A DNA stretch of 64,000 nucleotides from Parietaria judaica (Eukaryota > Streptophyta > Magnoliopsida > Rosales > Urticaceae): positions 53,990,724-54,054,723 of the forward strand of contig OX940860.1 of assembly GCA_954871525.1 (NCBI GenBank). The letters run 5' to 3'. The stretch's first letter is position 1; each line of letters begins with the position of its first letter. Made by a program: the position numbers and the translations under genes. A model generated the notes under the pieces. It was not told the DNA's origin. It saw nothing but the letters and a program-made list of their open reading frames with translations, and made no database searches. Below, piece by piece: positions 55,902 through 64,000 of the stretch.

Positions 55902-58900
55902 GTATCCAATAAGTTACACGGTCACTTTCCACTGAATAACATTGCTAGGCTGAAATTTCAAATAACTTGCACACACGAACATTTGTGTCGTTAAAAGCCC
56001 TCGTTGGAGCCACTATCTAATGGTCAACGACGACAATGATACACGTCTTGTACACGGCTTTGGGGAATTCGTAATCAAATTGAGTGAACTCTTTGAGAAA
56101 TTGCCACGAAATTGCCTTGACACCTACGAGAAGACTTTTTGTTTGTTTTTTTATTGTCAATGTCGTACATCGTGTTCCTCTTTCTAATCATATTGCTTTC
56201 AAGTCCCTCCCTAAACTTAGAGAAGTTCCAAATATAAAAATTACTTTTTTATTATCATTATTCTTGTTAGCATATTTAAGTCCTCCAACTTTAATAAATC
56301 TCTACGACTTCGCTTCATTTGCTTTTTGGTTTCGTCTGATATCGAGCATTAAGAAATATTTAAAATAACACTGACCAAGCTATTAAAAAAACTACCCTAC
56401 TCATCAAAACAAATCTGTTATTAGATTATGCATCTCTAGTTTTATTTTCCTCTTCTAAAGAAAGACTCATAATTTCCTTATCTTTCTATATACTTTATAT
56501 GTGCGTCTAGTGTTCTGGGCTAAACTGTTAATGATTCTGACCACCAAATTCTAACCTTAGGTATTTAAGTGCAACAAACTCAAAACTTTTAGTATTTTCG
56601 CCGTAAATAACCCCATAAAATAATATAGTGTCCCTGGCCCTGTCTCTCGATCGATATATGCTCGTGCCATTGGTTTTCAGCTTGCGTACTTGGCTTCTTA
56701 ATCATGCCTTTAGAAAACTCTTTGGATAGACGTGTCAACTACAATAATGATCTTAAAAATTCTATATTTGACGTCATCTGATGCTCTATCCCATCGCTCG
56801 GATTTTACTAGCACCTATTTTAGATTGTAAATAAATAATGAATATTAATTCGCTTGGTATACCGTTATAGTAAGTTTAATATTCGCAATTTAATGTCAAA
56901 CATTCTGAATTCTACGGTTCTAGAACATTGCTACGTGATTTATATTATAAAAAAAAAATATGAGTATCGTTTTTACACAAATCACTTACAGTAACGAGAT
57001 TGTGCTCTCTTGTCATGCATCTTATATTTATCAATGGGAGAAAGTGATGAAAATCTGATAGCCACTTGGGCTCGTTTGTGGCGTTGAACCGGTTAATCCG
57101 GTCCATCCCCGTGTTTTGTGGGTCCCACTAACAGAGAGATGATAGATGTTAATTTGTGACGCTAAAGGGTGTTTTTTTTTTTTTTTTCCTTTCGAGAAAT
57201 AATTTATATTTTAGTCTTAGATATCTCTGAAGTCTTACTAGTTTTATCAATTACTAGGAAATTGTTTGGATGTTATAACTGAAAGTTTGTTCTTTCCACA
57301 AGAACCTAATTGTAGGGTTTCCTTATGTAGCTCCACAACTTGGTCATTTAACAAATTTAGTCAAAAGAACCCATAACCTTAACCTAACAAACCTACTTGA
57401 TTTATTTTGTGTTAATTTAGAAATATGTTCATACTATAGTGTTTCTTCATGAATTAGATAACTAAGACGAAATTTATGTTCATACTATGGTGATTTATAA
57501 ACTAAAAAGAATTCTAGCAAAAACAAAAAAGGAGTATTTAGGCGTCAATGTTCCAAGTTCTTAAACATTTGCAGGAAAATAACTAAGTACTAAAACCATT
57601 ATGTTTATCGAGTAGTAACACTGGAGGAGCTAGCTAAATTCTTGGCACGTGATCGAGAATATTGATCCTAATTTTAATCAAAGGGTAGTGTAAGAATAAT
57701 ATAATTCGAAGGGTGTATCTAAGCATAATTTAACAGAGTACTCTCATACATACTAATTTATTTAATAATGTGATATATATTTATGTATAAATTTTGTATA
57801 CAATTGGTGATACACTATATCTTAAGATTGTGTCATATTTAAGTAATATTATTTTATGTAGGTATAGTGTCTTAATATAATTTTTTTAAGTGCTAAATAT
57901 AGACAATTTATATGTTAAACTTGGCACACTTCTTACGTAGTAAAAAATGACTTAGGTTATGTACGTAATAAGTTCTGATTTTTAATTTTTCTTTCTATTA
58001 CGTGGTAATGTGGGCTTTTTTAGAATGGAGAAATTTCAATGAATATACAGTAAGCATTACGTTACGTTCTATGCCTAAATGTAATTGAAAGGCATTTTTC
58101 TTCTTCTTCATATCTTTATTATAAAGTATCTCTTGGATTAATTTTCATTTTTCTATCGGACTTTAATTTTCGTTGATTATTTAATTGTTTATATACGACT
58201 AATGCTAGTTCACATCCTTTTGTATATATTTAATTTAATCTTGTATTCTACAATTGGCAACTTTAGTTCTCGATAAATTATTTTTTTAACCATTCTTTTC
58301 AAGTAGTAATACTTGATTATATAAGTGATTTGTGGCGACTAGTCATAGTTGACATAATCACGACACTTTTAGTGCGTAATTGTATCTCAATTGGTCATAA
58401 TCTAAATTAACCGTTTATACCATATTACTGTTATACCGTTTATAACAGTATGTTTCTGGATTTTGCTTCGCTAGATTTAGGTGGTCACATTTATTTAAGG
58501 TAAATATCGGTAATTCTTTATGAACTTATCAATGTCTATTAATTTGTTCATATATTATTTATATCAATTTACTTTGAAACTCATTGTTTTGTAATAATTT
58601 ATCCGTAATTTTTTATTTGTTTTTGTATCAATTCCCTAAAATTATCACTATATCAAGTATCTTTCGAACTTTAAAATTTGTATGAAGATGCCTCCTCTTT
58701 ATTATATGTTTTTGTTTTTGTTGTTTTTGTTTTTGTTTTTGTTTTTGTTTTTGTTTTTGTTTTTTTTTTTGTTTCTGAAATTATTTAAGATTTTTTATTC
58801 TAACTATTTCGACTTATTTTTGCAAAAGTCTCATAATTCTCCCTCTCAACATTCCCTTTTTTTTTTTTTGGCTTCTCACCCTACGAAGTTTCAAGGCTTG

Positions 58901-59297
58901 CATTTTCCCTTATAGAGTTTTTGGTTGAATAGTCCTTATAATAAGGGTCGGTCCACTAATGGTCCTTTATAAACTAAATCGGCGCCAATTATTTTTCTAA
59001 TAAGATATTGTAGGCTTGTAGCACTAATGGTCTCTTACAAATAAAATAGCACTAGTGGTCCCTCTTATACAAATGTTGTGCTCTAACGGTCCCTCTAAAT
59101 TAGTTTCGACAGAAATGTAAATGAAAACATTAAAAAGTTATTAGATGATAAAAAAGTTAATTTTTACAGAAATGTGGATGATATAATTTTTTGTTTTGTT
59201 TTTTAAATCATCTACATTTAAGTCAAAATTAACTTTGAGTGACCGTTAGAGCACAAAGTCTGTATAAAGGGGAACATTGACATTTAACGTCAATATT
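55902..59297. other. Intergenic AT-rich DNA
   Basis: No gene I can support. It holds poly-A/T tracts, a (GTTTTT)n run at about 58702-58772 and, from about 58930, a repeated CTAATGGTCC/AGTGGTCC wording that may be part of an unrecognised transposon interrupted by the MITE at 59298. A GC-richer patch at 57070-57130 contains GTGGGTCCCAC. Confidence 0.55.
58702..58772 (+). repeat. (GTTTTT)n microsatellite
   Basis: About ten imperfect GTTTTT units, followed by poly-T. An ORF across it reads as Phe/Leu repeats and is not a gene. Confidence 0.85.
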
Positions 59298-59668
59298 GGG
59301 TGCGTTTGGCACAGCTAATTTAGCCATGTTTTTGTTTATAAAATAAACTTAACCGCTTTTCAGGTGTTTGGCAAAATTGTTTTTCCAAAAAACACAAAAT
59401 CGATTTTGGATTTTTATACATGAATCGTAAAAGCTAGGATTCGTAGCTTTTGGTTTTTTCTAAAAACAAAAATGCGGTTTTAGTCTATTTTAGTCTTTTT
59501 AGTCTAAATAATTTTTTTTACCAAACGCTAAATCAGTTTTTGTTACCAGCAACAACTGTTTTATAAACAATTTACCAAACACCTGTCGGTTTTTTTCAAA
59601 AACAATTTGTTTTTTAAACTAAAACTAAAAACAATTTTTATAAAAATTAAGCTGTGCCAAACGAGCCC
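59298..59668. mobile_element. Small MITE with 24-bp terminal inverted repeats
   Basis: The left end GGGTGCGTTTGGCACAGCTAA and the right end (inverted) GGGCTCGTTTGGCACAGCTTAA match closely. Both are flanked by ATT (59295-59297, 59669-59671). GTTTGGCA-type ends recall PIF/Harbinger-like or hAT-like MITEs; superfamily is unsettled because the duplication is short. No ORF. Confidence 0.75.
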
Positions 59669-59970
59669 ATTATTTCGGATGGAGTATTGGCACAAAAATC
59701 TCTTACCGAAAGGACTATTGGTGTCAATTTCGTTTCAGATGGACCATTGGTGCACTAACCCCGGATCATTGGTGTCAAAAACTCAAAAATCAAATTGGAT
59801 TTTTTTTTAATAATTAACATAAAGGGACATTTATATATTGGTAGTTCATACTGAAAGTTAATAGAAAATAAGTAGCTCGAGGGGCAAACAGATAATAAAA
59901 TACAAGAGATAAATGGGTAGGATTAGTTACATGAAAGTACTTAAATTTTAACTATCTGAGGCGGTAGGGG

Positions 59971-60548
59971 TAGGCCTGAAACCGGAGTGAATATCTGGTT
60001 TTATTCAAGTGAATTCGGAATTTGACAATTCGAAAATTAATATCGGAATCTAGATCCGGATATCCATATTTTTTTTAAAGCGCGGATCTATTATCCCAAT
60101 TCGGGTTTAGAAACCGAATTTGGATTTGTAAGTGAGTTTGGGTTAAAGAAATCTATAAACGTACATTGTCTCAACCGCCATCAAAACCGTACAAAATCTA
60201 ATACCTATCTCCCATGTTTTGCATCAAAACGGAAAATGAAAAGAAAAAGAAAAAATACATCCTATTGTCTCAAAAGGATGAAACCTTATATATTTAAAGA
60301 TCAAGTATGGAACGCTAAATAGTTAAAGAACAAATAATAATAATAAAAAAAATCCGGGTTTTGAAACCTGATATCTAGATTTTAAAAGAGAATTACTCTG
60401 TATCCAACTCCGGTTCTAATCCGGATACAAACTCAGATTCGGTTTTTACAATCGGTTACAGATACAGATTCAGATTTCGTCTTTAAAATCGGTTACAGAT
60501 ACGGATTCTGATTTTAACCCAATTTCCGGGTTTTATTTTTCACCCCTA
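59971..60548. mobile_element. hAT-type MITE with perfect 8-bp TSD, nested in an older element
   Basis: Ends TAGGCCTGAAACC and TTTTCACCCCTA, with target duplication GGTAGGGG at 59963-59970 and 60549-60556. The interior is full of CGGATTC/GAATCCGG-type motifs. Flanking sequences 59926-59962 and 60557-60650 resemble two parts of the TIR element at 62187-62549 (GAGGCGG ... AAAGTGAAAA), so this MITE jumped into a relative of that element. Confidence 0.8.
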
Positions 60549-60556
60549 GGTAGGGG

Positions 60557-61180
60557 TTTAAAGTGAAAAATAGCGGCAAAAATTATTAAAGTAATCAACA
60601 AATGTGAAGCGATGCACTTTTTTTTTGTCTAATTTTTTGTACGGATGTTAATCAATTTTTAAATATAGTTCTATTTAATCATGTTTAAGATACATTTATA
60701 TGGTCTTTTGGCTAGGTAGCATCTTCCCTCATTTGAATTTAAGGAAAAATATTTGTTGATTTTAGATGCTTTTACCACATGTTTCTCACTTTATACTTTT
60801 GTAACTTCATATCATTTTGCGTACTTATGCTGTGATTATCTTTAACTCTAATCTAAATTTGCCGACTTGGAAACTGTATAGAAAGTGCAGGTTTCTTTTA
60901 AAAAAGAAACACACACAAAAAAAATGAAAGAAACGTTCAAGATTGTTGAGCTCCGCTTTTAAGCTTTTATATGTCACAACTTTGTATCTTTGTCCGGCTA
61001 GGACGGCATATCAGCTTGATTAATACGACCATTTGTACGGCCATTACTAACATTATTTATTTATGTTAATCTAGACAGTCATCACAAAAAAATATCATAA
61101 AATCACCTTCTTCTTTGGTGGTCCGACTCCTAAATCAAAGCAATCATGTACAACTCAACTTGATAAAACATTAAAACTAA
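60557..61180. other. Intergenic DNA with remnant of an older TIR element
   Basis: 60557-60650 looks like a fragment of the 62.2-kb TIR family. The rest is AT-rich without recognisable features. Confidence 0.45.
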
Positions 61181-61189
61181 TTATTAATA

Positions 61190-62178
61190 GGGTAAACTGC
61201 GGCTAATGTACCCAATGTTTGATCTTCTGCGGATTATGTACCCAATGTTTATTTTCGGTGGCTAATGTACCCAATGTTTGATCCGTTAGATATTTTCGTG
61301 TTTTCCGTCACTTACCGTTAGAGAGTTATCTTCCTCTACATGTACACTTTTCGTATTTTTGACATAACTTACTCATTTTTTGTCCAAATTTTATGCACGA
61401 CCTATGGTTGGAAAGATAAGAGATAGATCTACAACTTTGGTGTTTTAAGTTTTGTAAAATCAGTTTTAGAAAAATACGAAATTTCAAATACAACGTAAAA
61501 CTGGACATTAGTTTAATGCAAAATATTTGTTTTGAGCAAATTTTAATATACTTAATGACTTTTTATGATGAAACGTAAAACTAAAAAGTTGTAGATAAAT
61601 TTTTTATCTTTCCAACGGGTGTTTATTTATAAATTTTTGACAAAAAATGAGTGAGTTATGCCAAAAATATGAAAGATTATTTCCATCATATCTTTCATAT
61701 TTTTGGCATAACTCACTTATTTTTTGTCCAAAATTTATAAATAAATACCCGTTAGAAAGATAAAATATTTATCTATAACTTTTTACTTTTACGTTTCATC
61801 ATAAAAAGTCATTAAGTATATTAAAATTTGCTCGAAACAAATATTTTGCATTATACTAATGTCCAGTTTTACGTTCTATTTGAAATTTTGTATTTTTTTA
61901 AAGCTGATTTTACAAAACTTAAAACACAAAAGTTGTAGATCTATCTCTTATCTTTCCAACCATAGGTTGTGCATAAAATTTGGACAAAAAAATGAGTGAG
62001 TTATGTCAAAAATACGAAAAGTGTACATATTGAGGAAGATAACTCTCTAACGGTAAGTGACGGAAAACACGAAAATATCTAACGGATCAAACATTGGGTA
62101 CATTAGCCGCCGAAAATAAACATTGGGTATATAATCCGCAGAAGATCAAACATTAGGTACATTAGCCGCAGTTTACCC
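61190..62178. mobile_element. Foldback (Mutator-like) element, 989-bp near-perfect palindrome
   Basis: It starts GGGTAAACTGCGGCTAATGT and ends with the inverse, flanked by the 9-bp target duplication TTATTAATA (61181-61189 and 62179-62187), the Mutator-like length. The two arms are each about 490 bp, meet near 61684 with almost no spacer and differ at scattered bases and small indels. Each arm begins with three copies of TGTACCCAATGTTT-like sequence. No ORF or transposase, so it is non-autonomous. Confidence 0.93.
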
Positions 62179-62186
62179 TTATTAAT

Positions 62187-62549
62187 AAGGATATTAGCCG
62201 CATAACTACTTACATTTTGATTAAGTGAAGCAGCATGGGTTCAAAATAAAAAATAACGGCATAAGTATTCAAATTCACTAAATTAAAGTGACATGTATTT
62301 TCGTCCACTTTTGTTTTGTTTTATACGGACGTTGATCAAATGCCACATGGAGTCGAGTTGACTGAAATATGTGTCGCTTTAATTTTGTCTAACATTCGTC
62401 ATGCCACGTGTTATTTGACCAACGTTTGATAAAAAAAAGTGGATGGAAATATGTGTGGCTTCATTTTTGTCGAATTTCGGTACTTTTCACTTTGGACACA
62501 TGCCGCCTCAATTGGTCAAAATTTGGGTACTTATGTCGCTAATATCCTT
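62187..62549. mobile_element. Short TIR element directly next to the foldback element
   Basis: The left end AAGGATATTAGCCGCATAA and the right end (inverted) AAGGATATTAGCGACATAAG match, and similarity continues inward for about 45 bp (CAAATTTTGA...GGCGGCATG). No coding sequence. A partial second copy of its right end follows at about 62560-62630, and fragments occur at 59926-60650. No clear target duplication, because the foldback element abuts its left end. Confidence 0.6.
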
Positions 62550-62639
62550 ATCATGTCATTTTTTTTTCCACTTTAGACACATTGCCGCCTCAGTTATTAA
62601 AGTTTAAATACTTATACCATCAATAATCTTTACTAATAA

Positions 62640-64000
62640 TACTTTAATGGTAAATTTAAAAAAATTATATGTTGGCGCAATTGCTCCTCCTGCGGCCACG
62701 ATGGCTCGTGAGTTGATCGAATCTCGGCCAACGTGAGTCCTGCTGTCTTGGCCACGAGACTTGTGAGTGGCGAGTCTCACACCAGGGAAATTCCCCGGCT
62801 ATAAGCTCAAAGGTTAGTAGAGAATTTTGGTAAATACGGTAGTAAGGAATTTAGAATCCGAAGTTTTTATTTTTTATTTTTTTAATATACATATGATATA
62901 AGAGAGTTTGATTTAGAATTTATTAAATATATATATTTTCGTTTTTTCTTCTTTAAGTAATTACCACTTAATTGAGAGTGTAGGAATGAGACTAGACGAT
63001 CTAGATCAATTAGTCTGTGAAAATTTAAAAAAATTCTATGGAAACATAAATTTTCAGTCGCATATTTTTTCATAAGCTAAAAACGTGAATTCGTATACTG
63101 GATTTACTATATTTAGAGCACTAACGATACTCTTTTAACAGTTATTGTAAAGATATTTCCGATATAAGTATTCATTTTGTACCACTCAAAAGTTACAAAA
63201 TAGCGTCGAGTCTAATTCAGTCCATATCGAGAGAGACACGTACATTTGTAGCTAAATAAAATTATTGAATAGTTTATATTTTCATAGTTTAATCGTAAAA
63301 GTACATGTCTCTCGTGTAACCGAATTTAAACTGACATCAATGGGAATGGATTTCGACACTATTTTCTAATATTTGGATTCCACTGCCGTAAAAAGAAAGT
63401 GGTGCATTTAGTATAATATTAGATACTTATATGGTAAATATTTAGTAAACAAGATACACCATGAAGAAGTAGTGAAATTAGGCGAGAAAAAATTGATGAA
63501 GCTAGAGCCAATTTTTTCAGAGAAGCTACTACTATAGTATATAGTGTTGGGTTGTTAATCCTATAATGCAATTTTGTCAATTAATTAATAGAAGATAACA
63601 ACTGTCGATTCATAGAAGAAACCGTATTCTATGGAGATTAATGAATGTGCCAACAAGTTATTAGACTTTCAACTCTTCTATATTATCTATCCTCTTCTCT
63701 AGGACGTGACACTTTATGGTTCCATTATTAAACGGAATAAACAAACAAGTTCAATCGGAACTCGACCGTCTCCAGTAGTCTTGGCCGGATGGGTGGGCCC
63801 GTGCCCAATAAAAATATAATGTCTTAAGTTTTAACATTTGTGCCCGGGTCAACCTCGAGCACAGGATGCTTGCGGACCAAAGAACCGGTATCACAGCTAT
63901 TCCTTATTTCTTACCGGAAAGTGAAAATCCAAATTCCGTTAAGGATTCTAACCGGTATTTCTGATTTCGGGTTTTTTAGTCTAAGTTTAAACATAAGTGG
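62640..64000. other. Intergenic DNA to the window end
   Basis: 62673-62820 is a GC-richer patch starting TGTTGGCGCAATTGC that could be a transposon fragment. The rest is AT-rich. No ORF, tRNA or repeat border that I can support. Confidence 0.5.

Noticed and set aside
58682..58915. Phe/Leu-rich membrane-like ORF
   Set aside because: Produced by the (GTTTTT)n microsatellite and poly-T.
62673..62820. Start of another LTR (TGTTGGCGCAATTGC)
   Set aside because: No partner end, target duplication, PBS or polypurine tract could be found.

Overview
The window is nuclear DNA of a flowering plant, most likely a eudicot. The evidence is AT-rich intergenic sequence, GT-AG introns, and typical plant transposons: Tork-like and SIRE-like Copia elements, an Athila-type Gypsy element, a Helitron, a hAT element and several MITEs. 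There is one intron-rich plant gene, an SR-type cyclophilin. I cannot name the species from the sequence.

Layout. 0-7.7 kb: a decayed cyclin-dependent-kinase-like gene on the minus strand, split by a very young Copia element (894-6262, TSD GCTTT). 7.6-8.6 kb: two hAT-type MITEs. 9.0-12.35 kb: a non-autonomous Helitron, flanked by an inverted pair of kinase-exon fragments. 12.6-24.6 kb: a nearly intact, very young Athila Gypsy element (TSD TTGAC) with gag-pol and a third ORF. 26.3-32.65 kb: a 13-coding-exon CYP63-like cyclophilin/RS-domain gene on the minus strand with a repeat-rich leader intron. 32.9-33.6 kb: a solo LTR. 34.1-43.7 kb: an older SIRE-type Copia element (TSD TATTT) with several stops, a large RT deletion and an env-position ORF. 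44.3-45.1 kb: LTR-like sequence. 46.2-46.8 kb: a single-exon gene of unknown function with a cysteine ladder. 50.2-51.1 kb: a solo LTR (TSD ATAAT). 51.26-55.89 kb: a hAT transposon with transposase exons (8-bp TSD CTCTTTAC). 59-62.6 kb: a cluster of MITEs, including a 989-bp almost perfect palindrome with a 9-bp TSD. The remainder is AT-rich intergenic DNA.

How it fits together. Only two loci look like ordinary host genes: the cyclophilin at 26.3-32.65 kb and the 200-residue ORF at 46.2 kb. The kinase locus looks dead (active-site motifs lost, inconsistent splice phases, retrotransposon insertion). The cyclophilin carries a one-base frame disruption in a 26-bp exon that is either real or an assembly error. 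All three full-length LTR elements lie on the minus strand. The two young ones are each interrupted by a single in-frame stop, whereas the SIRE element is heavily decayed. The most unusual signals are the shared env-position domain with histone-H3-like N termini in a Gypsy and a Copia element, the giant foldback element, and a (AT)n tract that starts exactly at a splice donor. LTR mismatch counts and alignments were made by eye.
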